DNA from: Steromphala cineraria
Taxonomy: Eukaryota > Mollusca > Gastropoda > Trochida > Trochidae
Assembly (NCBI GenBank): GCA_916613615.1
Contig: OU744725.1
Location: forward strand, 11,992,253-12,056,252
Length of the DNA stretch: 64,000 nt
Direction of reading: 5' to 3'
Both the position numbers and the translations under genes were made by a program. Shown here piece after piece: positions 36,212-48,200 of the stretch. Position 1 is the first letter of the stretch; each line of letters opens with the position of its first letter. Below the pieces are notes generated by a model. It was not told the origin of the DNA. It saw nothing but the letters and a program-made list of their open reading frames with translations, and did no database searches.

Positions 36212-39200
36212 TCATTGTCCATAGGGAGGTATGTTCTCTTGAGTGTTATACTTTGACATAAAACTGTATTTTCCAAGTAGCATTGGAGGTGGTGGCGTTT
36301 TATCATGAGCACCACTCAGAACTGAAATGTTTTGAGAGTTGTCCCCCTTTGAAAAATTGGGTTTAGAATCAACTTGGTTGAGTTTTGTTGAAAGAAGTTC
36401 GGGCATTGGTGGTGTTGCTTGATTCAGTAGTCTTTCTGATTGTGTCACAGGAACAGAGACATTTGATTGGTTGAGACGAAATGACTGCGTCAACTGTGTA
36501 ATATCCTGTAGAGAAAAATAGGATATATAAATTTCATTTTTCAATGACATTCTATATAAATACTGTTTTGAACCCAAAATTGTCTTTCAAAATATCCTTA
36601 TATAAAAAAAGACTGATTGGAAATATAATGGTACATCTTGGTCTGAATTAAATATCTTTCATCAGTATGTTCAGAAATAAATTTTGTACAAGAAAAAAAT
36701 TGAGGTGCACATTAAGGACTTCCTTACAACAAACAAGAGCTTGTTACAAACAATTTTCATTGAAATGATAAATTTCAAGCAGTCAATTTTTTTACTGACA
36801 ATACTATTTACTTCCGTGTTACAAATAAAGTGTCAACAGAACAAAATTACACCAAATTTCTAGAAATTGATTTGCCTTTTTATTTTGTAAATATGAGTAC
36901 TAAAGATTGTTTCATATTTCTTTCATTGATATCGCCAAACATCAAATCAAAAACATCATAACACCTGATGATAGTCTTTAAAACCTCAATGCCACCTTCT
37001 GCTTGGAATATTCTTTACATGAGCTATATTTATGAAAATTATTAAAATCTAAATATTTTAGATATTTAAATACCTACCTAACTTAGTATATGCCACTCAC
37101 CTTTCTCACGAGAGACAGAGGTTTACCGCGAAATTCATCGTGCTTACCGGATGGGCTGCCCCCAGCCCACTGCGCATGAGCGGGAAACCGGAATCCTGGG
37201 TAAAATTCGTATCATACTTTCTGGAAACGAAGTCTTGTAAGAGACGTCCAATGAAGTCCGAAGGGGAGGCCGGGCGGGAGTAATTCCTACTAAGTTAGGT
37301 AGGTATTTAAATATCTAAAATATTTAGATTTTAATAAATTTTTAACCTACCTAACTTAGTATATGCCACTGATCCGACAGTAGGGAGGAGGGAGGACGAG
37401 TCATCAAGGCAGAAAAGCATCCATCAAACATCCTCCCGGAGTGGGAACGACCGAAGCGAACTGCACAGAGAAGCAAACGGTGAACCCCACGAAGTCGCCA
37501 ACAACGAAACAACTCAACAGGTGCAGGGTGAGAAGTAACGAAGAAGATGAGTTTTCAGCTTACCCTAAAGAGACGTTGGGGCAGCTAGCTGTTGGGCTAC
37601 CACCAACGGTCCAAAGGTCTGCAGGCCTTGCACGTCTTCCACAGCGAGGTCCCGGAGGTAGTGGGATGCGAAGACCGTCGTAGAGCGCCAGAAACATCCT
37701 TCCATGATGGCTGGAACTGAGCAGTTGCGATGTAAGGCCATGGTGGATGCAAGTGCCCGGATCTCGTGCGGGTTGCTGGCGACAGGGTGAGGCAAGCCGG
37801 CTGCGTCATATGCTGCTAGGATGACGGTCCGGAGCCACAGCGAGAGGGTGTTTCTGGTGACTTCTCCCTTGGCAGATGGTGAAAAGGGGATGAAGAGTCT
37901 CTTCCTGGTGCCTCTCTTGGGCGCAGAGCGGTCGATGTACTCCCGAAGGGCACGTACAGGACATAAAGCGAGTTCTTCCGCATCAGAGGACGACACGATC
38001 TTGGAGAGGGGAGGGATGGTGAACGTCCTGCCCGGTTGACCGGGGAGCTGGTTCTTGGCAACAAAGTTCCACAAGAGGCCGAGGTGAACTGAACCCTTCC
38101 TGGACTGCTCGAACCGCACTCTGGTGACGTCCAGTGCGTGCAGCTCACTCACTCTAGCGGCCGTAGCAAAGGACAGGAGGAAGGCTGTTTTCCTGGAGAG
38201 GTCTTGAAAAGAGGCTTCTGACAAGGGTTCGAAGGGAGCTCCTCGCAGATATCTGAGGACGACGTTGAGGTCCCAAGCCGGAGGTCTGAACTTGAGTTTC
38301 TGGTCCTCCAGCTTGAACGACTTGAGGAGAGCGACCAGCTCGGGAACCTTGGAGAACTTCCTGTCTGATTTAACGGCGAGGACAGAGTTGAGCGCCGACA
38401 GGTACGTTGATATAGTTCCACCCTTCAGGTGATGTTTCTGGCGGAGGTGAAGGAGGAAGTTGGCCACAAACTGGGGGTCCACGGACAAAGGATCCCGGCC
38501 TGCGTCTTTGCAGAAGTTCTCGAATGACAGCCACTTGTCATCGTACAGCGACCTCGTGGATTGCCTATGGGCTCTGGAGATGGCGCTGGCTACTCGTCCT
38601 GAGTAACCCTTGGCCCGGAGTGATCTCTGAAGATGGTCCATACGTGCAGAGCGTACCTCTCGGGGTCTGGGTGAAGCTGCCGACTGAGAGGGTGACGAAG
38701 CAGGTTTGGCCACCTTGGAAGGGGGAGCGGATCTTTTTCGGCGAGAAGAAGAAGATCGGGGAACCAGCCTCTCGCCGGCCAGTAGGGCGCGACCAAAGTC
38801 AGTCTGAGGTGAAGTGTGTCCCTGATCTTGGCGACGACTTTGGTCAGGAGAATCGGAGGTGGAAAAGCGTATGCGTCCAGATTCTCCCACGACAAGGACA
38901 TGGCGTCGACGGCCCAAGCTGCTGGATCGGGGAGAGGCGAGACGTACACCGGAAGCTGATGGTTCTGCTTCGTGGCAAACAGGTCGAGGAGAGGACGGTG
39001 GACCTGAGCGGCGATGAGGGCGAAGGCTTCCGGGTTCAACATCCACTCTGTTGGTGACGGCTTGTCTGGTCTGGACAGGGCGTCCGCGAGGACGTTCCTG
39101 CAGCCTGGAATGTGTCGAGCTCTGACGAAGATCTGATTCTCGTCCAGAAGATGGAAGAGCTCGAAGGCCTGTTCTAGGAGCTGAGGAGAGCCTGTCGTTC

Positions 39201-42200
39201 CTTGGTTCCTGATTGTCCAAACGACCGTGGAGTTGTCTGAGGCCAGGAGAAGGCGGCTGCCTCGTAGAGCTTGAAGCCAATGCGTCACTGCTAAGATTAC
39301 TGCCTGCATCTCCAGATTGTTTGAGTGCCAGGTGGTCTGAGGATGTGTCCAAATGCCTGACGCGGTCTGATCCCCGAGATGAGCTCCCCAGCCCTGGAGC
39401 GAAGCGTCCACGAATAGTTCCTGGTTGTGTTGAAACTCTAGCAAAGAGACGCCTTCGCAGACGTTCGATGGCTGTGTCCACCAACGGAGGTACTGGCTGA
39501 GGTGCGCAGGCAGGGAGATCCTTACTGACGTGTCGTCCGACCGGATGTAGGGGCTGAGAAACACCTGGAGAGGGCGGATCATGAGACGACCTCTGAGCGT
39601 GAGGGCCTGGGCGGACGTGAGGAGTCCCAGAAGAGATTGCCAATCTCTGAGTCGGAGAGGGGACACCAAGGCTCGGTGGACGAAGGACTGGATCTTGGTC
39701 CACCTGTCTGGAGGAATGAGTAGGAGGCCCAGGTCTGTCCGGAAGCGCCCGCCTATGAAGGTCAAGTCTTGGGAGGGAACAAGCTGGGACTTCTCCCGGT
39801 TGACTAGCCATCCCAGCTGGCGGAGGAGGTCGAGGGCCAACGCCGCCTGTCTGCGTAGAACGAGTGGTTGAGGATTGGACATGAGACAGTCGTCGATGTA
39901 GGGGTCGAAATGCATCCCTCTGAGATGGAGATAACGGCAGATGGGAGCTGTGATCCTCGTGAATAACCACGGAGCCGAAGAAATTCCAAACGGCAGGACC
40001 CGCCACTGGTAATGTAGGCCCTGGAAGATGAACCGCAGGAACCTCCTGTGAGGCGGGTAGATCGGCACGTGGAGATAGGCGTCCTGTAAGTCGAGGCTGA
40101 CCATCCAATCGCCTGGAGACAGCTGGGCTCGGAGAGCGTCTAGGGAGGTCATGCGAAAGTGGGATGGTGCCTCCATGTAAAGCTCGTTGAATGTCGCCAT
40201 GTTGTGGATCATTCGAAACTTGGTGGAATTTTTCTTCGGGACCAGGAAGATTGGTGAGTAAAACCCTGGGGCGTGATCGGGTTGTAGCACCAACTCCAGA
40301 GCGTTCTTGTCGGTAAGCGTCTTGATGTTCTCTGCTAGAAGAGCGCTCTGGGCTTCTGAGTGCTCCCGTGCCAGGGGAGTCGCGGTCACGGGGGGAGGGC
40401 AGGTCAATGGCAACTTGTAACCTGTCCTCAGGGTGTTGGTGACGTAAGGATCTTCTAGTATTGTCCAGTTGCGCCAGAAGATCCCTAATCTCCCGCCTAC
40501 GGGTGTGGGGTGCACCGGCACGACTGGGGGCGGGAGGACCCAGCCGCGTGGGGCGCAGGCATCACTGTCTGGCGTAGGGTCGCTTGCCACCCCTGCCTCC
40601 GCGTGGCTTGGGGGCGTCCCTTCCTCTGGAGGAGTTGGCAGATCGCTGGTACTGCGAGGAGGGACCCGACCTGGAGGGCTGCGTCCTAACCCGCTGGCGC
40701 TTGTAAGGGCGTTGACTGTTGTTGTTCTGCCTCCGGAACGAGATGTTAGACACGTGTTGTAAGGTCCGGAAGGCAACCTCCGTCTGGGTGACTGCAGCCT
40801 GCTCCTTGTAAACTTCCGGGATCTTATCCGCGAAGAGCGTCGATGCCGTGGGGGGAGCCTGTAGGAGGGACTTCTTGAACTCGGAGTCCCACGCACATTG
40901 GTCTAGGAAGCCTGAGCGTCGAAGGTGGGTGAGGGAGCCGAGGCCAGCTCTGACGTTGTCGAGGACAAGCACCATGTTGCGCCGCTGCCAGTCCATCAGG
41001 GTATGGAGGTGATCTAGACGAGAAGGGTTGTCGACGTCTAAGTCGGCCTTAATCGCGTCAGTCGAGGTGAGGAGGATCGACAGCGGCCTCAGAGTCCTTC
41101 TGAGGGCGGCCTCCACCGAAGAGATCTTAGTATCGGACACCTTGTACGTATGGTTGAGGTTTGGGGCCAGGCGTCCAATGGCGTCGTCCAGGGCGGCGGC
41201 CTTGTCGAAACGGCTGAGCGAGTGTACGGGCGTAGCTGCCGGTAGCTTCGAAGACTTCAGGGAGGAGGACAGCAAGAGCTTCTGGAAATCGTCCTGAAGC
41301 GCGGCTATACCCTCCAGCACATCAGGGTGAGGGGGGAGCTTGAGGTCAGGGTCCTCACGCACACAAGTGAGAGGGTCCGAGCCACCAGGGGAGGAGCCCT
41401 CTGGGAGTCTGTCAGCAATCCAGCTCGACACCATCTTCAAGGGCAAGAAGGTGGGGCCCTCTGCCTCGTCGTCTTCGTAGTCAGGGACGAAGTGACGTTC
41501 ATCATCAGAGATAACGGGAGAGTGGCGCCTCTTCCTTGAAGATCTGGGCGTCTTCGGTGGCGTCCGGGAGCCGGAGCGGCGTGAGCGCCGGGAGGTGGAC
41601 CTGTCCACTGACGGAGAGCGAGAGCGGGAAGGCGTCCTGGAGCGCCGCGAGCGTCATTGGCGTCGAGGAGGGGAGGGGCTCCTGGAGCGACGAGGTGAGC
41701 GGGATGTCCTGACGTCCCTAGGAGGAGAGTCCCTGGAGCGCTGGCGCCGGTCTGAGCGCTGCTTGGGGTCCAGGCGCTGGCGTTGGTCTCGATCTCCCGA
41801 TCGTTGGCGCTGATCCTGACGCTGGTCACGATCCCTGGAGTGCTGGCGCTGGTCCTGGCGCTGGTCCGAGCGTTGGTCGTGACGCTGGCGGTTGTCAGGG
41901 CGCTGGTCCTGGCGCTGGTCCAGGCGAGAGTCCGGGCGCTGGTCCTGGCGTTGGCGTTGGTCCTGGTCCTGTGACAGAGGTTGACGGGCCATCAACTTGT
42001 CAAACATGCTGGACATGATGAGCTCCAGCTCCGGGCGAGAGAGGGTCGAGGACGTGCTGGGCGTCGGAGGCGGCGTCTGCCGAGCAGGAGGAGGAGGAGG
42101 AGGAGGAGGAGGCGGCGGCGTGGGTGAGCGACGGGGCTCCTCCTGGCGTGGAGAGTCCAGAGAGCCGGCCGGCTCGACAGGAGGGAGGTCGGTGGTGGGG

Positions 42201-45200
42201 TCGGACATGCTCCTACGTCGACGCTGAGTAAGTCTCTTCCTGCGAGCTGAGGTGAAGACCTTGAAGTCGATGGGGGAGAGGTCAGAACACTCTGCACAGC
42301 GGTCGTCCACAAGGCAGATCCTGGGAAGACAATCTGGGCAGCGGAGGTGTGGGTCCTTGGCCGACTTGGAGGAGCGACACAACACACAGTAGACTCTTGG
42401 CATAAATACTGTAACACATAAGTCAGAGACATGCCAATCATGGAGACACACACAAGGGGAATGCATACAAAAATTTAAAATTAAGAATTTAAAAATTTGA
42501 TTAAGAGCGTGCCCCTTTAAGGGCAAGCGAAAACGGGAAAATTTATGTCCCGGAAAGGTTGCCGTAGAAAATTAAATAAGATGTAATGAAATAATTTTGA
42601 AGGAAAAAATTATTATTACAAGTTTATTTAATAGGAATGAATGCAAAAATGAAATGCATTAGATGGAATATGTAATATGAAATTAATATATAGGGATAAG
42701 TGATTATGATATATATTAATTTATGATTGAAAAAATTTTTATGAAATTTTTTGTGAAAAAGATATAAGAAATAAAATATAATGCGATATATTATTATTTT
42801 TATATGAAATGGGATATAAGCTGCTGGAAGTAATGCATAGAAACACTTAGGAAGTGCTTAGAAATGCAAAACGAGTTTTTAGAAGGAAAAAACAGGCAGC
42901 CATAGTATTTGGACCAAAGCAAGGTAGATGTGACGTAAGCAGGAAATGCGGACGTGCAGAAAAGCAGGTCAACAGAACCAGCCCACGTAGATGGAAAAAC
43001 AAGAAGGAAAAGAAGGAAGGGGGGTACGAAACAGGCAGATCGACCCCCCAGAAGGTATTTCCAAGTGAAATAGAACATGCAAGGACGTAAACATGGCGAG
43101 GTGCCACGTACATGATCAAAATCACCAAGTGCAAAAAGATCGCGAAAGCGAAGTTAGAAGGAAACATCGATACATTAGAAACGATGGGGGCAGCAAAAAG
43201 AGTAATGACGGAAGGAAAGGAAGGAAAAAGATCAGAAAAACCAACCGTGAAGAAAATCAGTAAGCGAGATGAAAATACATGCGTTCTCAAAGAGAGAGAA
43301 AGAAAGTATGATACGAATTTTACCCAGGATTCCGGTTTCCCGCTCATGCGCAGTGGGCTGGGGGCAGCCCATCCGGTAAGCACGATGAATTTCGCGGTAA
43401 ACCTCTGTCTCTCGTGAGAAAGGTGAGTGGCATATACTAAGTTAGGTAGGTTAAAAATTATATTATTAAAGTTTGCCATATCAGATGAATTTCTATAGAA
43501 AAAGAATAGCAAATTCTCTGGATCGAACTGATCAATATCTATCAAGAGCTTCACAGAGTTCAACTTCCTTCTGTTACAGTGAGGTAATATTTTAACTAAT
43601 CAAATTTGAAAGCATTTACAACTGATGCTGTAATTCTAGCCCATAATCAACTCCAGCACGTTCAATTGAGAAAGCACACAGCATAATCAAGTTCACTTGT
43701 AATAGACTTTACTTAGAAAGAAATAACTTGAGAGGACTATGGATTCGGAAGAGAAAATATCAACAGTTATTCTCACGTGTAGACTCATGGTGAGTTGAGG
43801 CATCTCTGGCTCCTCGTCAAATATTGACCTTGACATTGCTGGCGGTGACGGAGGTCGTGTGGTGAGGGACTTCTGGATTTGTTTAGACCCTGGGGTAATC
43901 ATGATCGGGACGGCGGGGCTGTCGTCATCCATGACCCCTGTGACTCCACGCTCTGGGGCGGTGACGCATTTACTGATTTGCTTCATCCCGGGGGTCATCA
44001 AGAGAGGGGGAATCGGACTGTCGAGGTCCTGGGTGTGAGAATGGGAGGATGAACTTGGCATTGACGTGAACAGTGTTTTACATCAGAAAATGATTAATCC
44101 AAAGTATTGACTTTAAAACATATTCAAATCCTATATCACGAAAGCAAGCTATCACAATTACGTTAGATGTTAACTTCCGCTGCAAAATTCCAGTTTCTAA
44201 TTTGCAGTATTTTAGGCCTTGCGTGGTTTTCTATTATTCGAATCCAGCTCTCCAGCCTACAATGCAGCAAGGCTTACCGTATTTCCTCGAATAGATGCCG
44301 GGTCTCAAATAGAGGCCGGGGGTATAGCTGCTTTAAGTAAATACACGCCGGGGGTATAGCTGCTTTAAGTAATACACGCCGGTCTCAAATAGACGCTGGG
44401 TGATAAGTTGATTATTTAATGCTCTCGTAGTTGAATTGAAATAAAGTGATCTCCCTTTACACCATCTATACACATTTATTTCCTACTAAAAATAAAAAGA
44501 CGCTGGCCTCGAATACACGCCAGAGGTAAAAGGGGTCTGAAAAAAGGCATGCCGGGGGCATCTATTCGAGGAAATACGGTTATTAGCCAATGTTTGGAAC
44601 TTGTGTGATTTTGCCTTGCTTGGCAGCCATAGACTGACTTAAGACTACCTATCAACAGGAGCATTGTCAGCCTACGTCACTGGTTAAATTGTGCTACAAC
44701 ATTGATAGACTGTGCTGCGCAACAGTGAAAGTTCAAACATAATTTACAATGAGGACAAAGACACTATTAATCCATTTTTAATGAAGAGACATGTTGGGTG
44801 AACAATTTTAAAATATCAAAATCACTTGAACAGGCTTCCTCAATCAACGTAGATAATTGAATCACTATCTAATGATAGTATATGTAAATGATTTAGAGAG
44901 ATAAATCTGAAAATATGACTAATTAAGGGTCAGGGACTCGCTGCCACAAGGTCTAGTTAAATTCACCCAAATTTAAGTGAATTGCTCAATAAATATTACA
45001 AAAGGTCTTATCATGATAGATACACATGTGAAATATCAAAGGTCTATCTCTATCCAATCACAAGTTATGGCCAACGTTTAAGTTTTTGAAAAATGCTTGC
45101 TGCGACAAGGTCAAGATCACAAGGTCAAATATTATTACCTGAACTGAAAAGTCTTATCATGATAGCTGCACATGTGAAATATCAAAGGACTATCTCTTTC

Positions 45201-48200
45201 CAATCACAAGTTATGGCCAAGGTTAAATTTTTTTGTGACAAACAGACTGACATCAGGGCAAGTCAATGCTTTGTTCTTCCAAATTTTATGAAACACCTGA
45301 TACAGGACGATGGGTATATTTAACAGGGAGTTTAGTTTATAGCTAATCAAACAAAGATGGACGCCTACCTCTAAGTTGTTCCGCTTCTTGACCTCCTGGT
45401 AGAGTTTCTTGTTGATCTGCTTCGCCCCAGGGGTGTTGAGGACTGGGGGGATGGGGCTCCCCTGGTCCGTGTAGGAGATACCTCCCGCGGGGTGGCGAAA
45501 CTGAAGCGTGTGGGGAGCGGGGCTCTCTTCCATGAAGTTAATCGGTGCCATGCTGAAATCTGGAATAGGTAGAGAGTGTCATTGTTGAGGGATTGAAGTT
45601 AAACATTTTTGCTGAACAATTTTGCTGTCAAAAGGATTTTTGACTAAATCAATTCCATCCTGCTACATCAGCGTATATATGTCTCAGCATTATGCTACAA
45701 CCTATCCCCTGATATCTTTCTATCATACGCTGATGTAGCAGGATGAATCAATTCAAACAAATTTCAGATTAATAGAATAATTAATTTAATTAATTCACAA
45801 TAGAACAACTTTGGTCGTTTAAAGCTAAAGAGTGAAATAGCAACTCAATCTCCTAAAGAGTGGTACCGACCCAGAGCGCCAGTCCTGGTACAGTCGGGTG
45901 TTTCTGTAGACATTGACCTTCCACCCAGTAGACTGGGGGTCACCAGGAGACCGTTGTGTTTGAAGGAGAGCGGGGTCGGGGATTCATCCGTCTCGTACCT
46001 CGACATATTCACCTGGCTGAAGGAGGAAATTGACGGGATAACTATCATTGACATGACTCCTACTGTCTGCAGAGACATAGCTCATCTCCCAGTCTCTCAA
46101 ACTAGCACTGGATCAAAAATATACATCATGCAACACAGAAAGCAATAAAATGATCTTTCGCAACTAGTTTCTTGTCAACTTAAACAGTGGCACATAAAAT
46201 GTGTTTTATCAAAATACCATCAAGAAATATCTTTAGCACTGAAACCCAATTTCCAATGGCTTAAAGTAAAGTCCATCTAAAATTAAAAGGCTTTACTCTG
46301 CAAGGATATGACATAAGACCCTATTATGTTTATATTATGATATATCATGTCTGAAATGTATTGATGAATTGAACTTCATACAATTAAACAGAAAAGTTTC
46401 TAAAAATGACAAAGCAAAAAAAAAAGTGATCAATGTTTGTTTTCAAAAATACAAGTATATTGACAGACACTATGCAAGATTTATAAACAAATATAGATCT
46501 TTGAAAAGAAAATGATAGCATTGTTCATTGACAAGAATTTGTAAGCGCAGTAATACCTGTTGAAATTGTTGTATTCGCTGGGAGGAGCTGGTTGGCTGGT
46601 GTAAGCTCCGCCCCTCTGTAGTCGGTTGAGCGTGAAGTTACTAAGACCGAAATCTTCGAGACGTGGAGTCTTACACTCACTGGGCTTTTCCTTCACTGGC
46701 GGGGTGTGACTTGTTGATAAGGAAACAGTACAGAATATGATAGCACATCCACCCACATCAGCTCATACACTATACACACACCCAAAATCATGATAGTCAA
46801 AATAATGATGTAACAGAATGAAGATAGATAAAAAAAACTATTCAAACCCATCATGAAATATTAATTGATAAGTCATCTTGAGGACGTGCGGCGCCAATTA
46901 AAAATGTAAATAAGTGATTTGGAACTTGTGTGTATTTAGTAGCTTAGTGTCAGAGCTTCTTTAAAAGTTGCCAGGATTTCAACTCAATATTGAAAAATTT
47001 TAAACTTTCACGTATAACAAACGATTTGGCGAGGTTTTTTGGGTATTTAGGCGAGGCGAGGCGAGGCGATTTTGGGTTTAACGTCAAAAGTATTTTCCTT
47101 AAATCAGGCTGCTGGTATTATTTGAGGAGAAAGCCTGCAACACCATTGTGGCTGTGCATTGCGCTGGAACCAGCAAACCGTGGGTGGTACTGCGCTGAAA
47201 TTTAGTGTAGCATTGCACCCCAACTGCATTGTGAGCAGAATAATTCTCTACATCAGACAAACTTGCTGAGCCCCTGGCGGGATTCGAACCCTGGACCACG
47301 TGACTCGAAGATCAAAGCCCTAACCCCTGTGCTATTCCACGTCCTTGTATAAAGGGGACACCGTGTTACCATTAGTTGTTCTTAACTAAACAAGCATCCT
47401 GCTACATCAGCGTATATGTCTCTGCTAATGCAATAACCTATCCCCTGATATCCTCCTATACTCTTCTGTCGTATCCCTATATATAGCAAGCCAATCAAAT
47501 AATGCCCTTTCAGCGATAGCAGCAAACTGGTTTCTTGGCTTTGTTCCGCGTGCTCACCTCGTGATGCAAATTAACCAATGGGAGTGCTATTAGATAATAA
47601 ATCTGATTCTCGTTGCAGTCTCCCGCTAAGCTCCAAATCTCGCGCTCTTAGATTTCCACGTGCGACATCACTAGACAACAGTGTATGGAGTTCGAAATAG
47701 TTTGACTGAAAACAGACAGGCTATAAATAGCGCTGAGCAACCACCCGTCAGCGATACGACAGAAGACTTTAGGAGGATATCAGGGGATAGGTTGAAGCAT
47801 TAGCGGAGATATATACGCTGATGTAGCAGGATGCTAAACAAGGGGACACCATGTTACCATGAGTTGTTTATAACAGTACATGGTACAATCTGAAGGATAC
47901 GAATCTTGCTGTGAGATGTGGTTTGTGTTGATGGTGTACGTGCCTTCCTCTTCATCATCTTTTGTAGGCCCTTCCTCATCTCCCGCTGGCTTCTCACTTG
48001 GGGCTGGCTTCTTCTCTGATACAGTACAATTAATTAATATTTAATTTAATATATTAATTAATAATTCCTTAATTTTTCAAAAACTTTGAAATAGTGTGTT
48101 ATGCTTGTATCATTTCAAATCGTATGGCTATGAGATATCCGAGGGTAAAAATCTGTATCATAACACCTGAAATGTACCTACCCCGGGGTGTGTATCCGTA

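Larger units (their letters stand above)
37039..43459 (-). mobile_element. DIRS-type tyrosine-recombinase retrotransposon, near intact
   Basis: A 6.4-kb element, clearly more GC-rich than its surroundings, with three ORF regions on the minus strand: gag-like, RT/RNase H, and tyrosine recombinase overlapping RT. It is bounded by 151-bp inverted terminal repeats and contains an internal complementary region next to the 3' repeat, the defining DIRS layout. No target duplication is seen, as expected for recombinase-mediated integration. It lies in the last intron of SKA3 in the same orientation. RT and recombinase frames are open; gag has one in-frame stop. Confidence 0.92.

Noticed and set aside
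41783..41974. Plus-strand open frame of Leu/Val/Ala repeats
   Set aside because: It is the antisense of the Arg/Asp/Gln minisatellite tract in the DIRS gag frame.
42847..43563. 238-codon minus-strand open frame beside the DIRS 5' end
   Set aside because: It crosses the inverted terminal repeat and leader of the element and has no recognisable domain; it does not correspond to gag.
43480..43575. Possible extra SKA3 exon (acceptor-like ctgtaacag followed by a short open frame)
   Set aside because: A stop appears after 12 codons in the required phase and no donor follows; coding exons 7 and 8 already join in frame without it.
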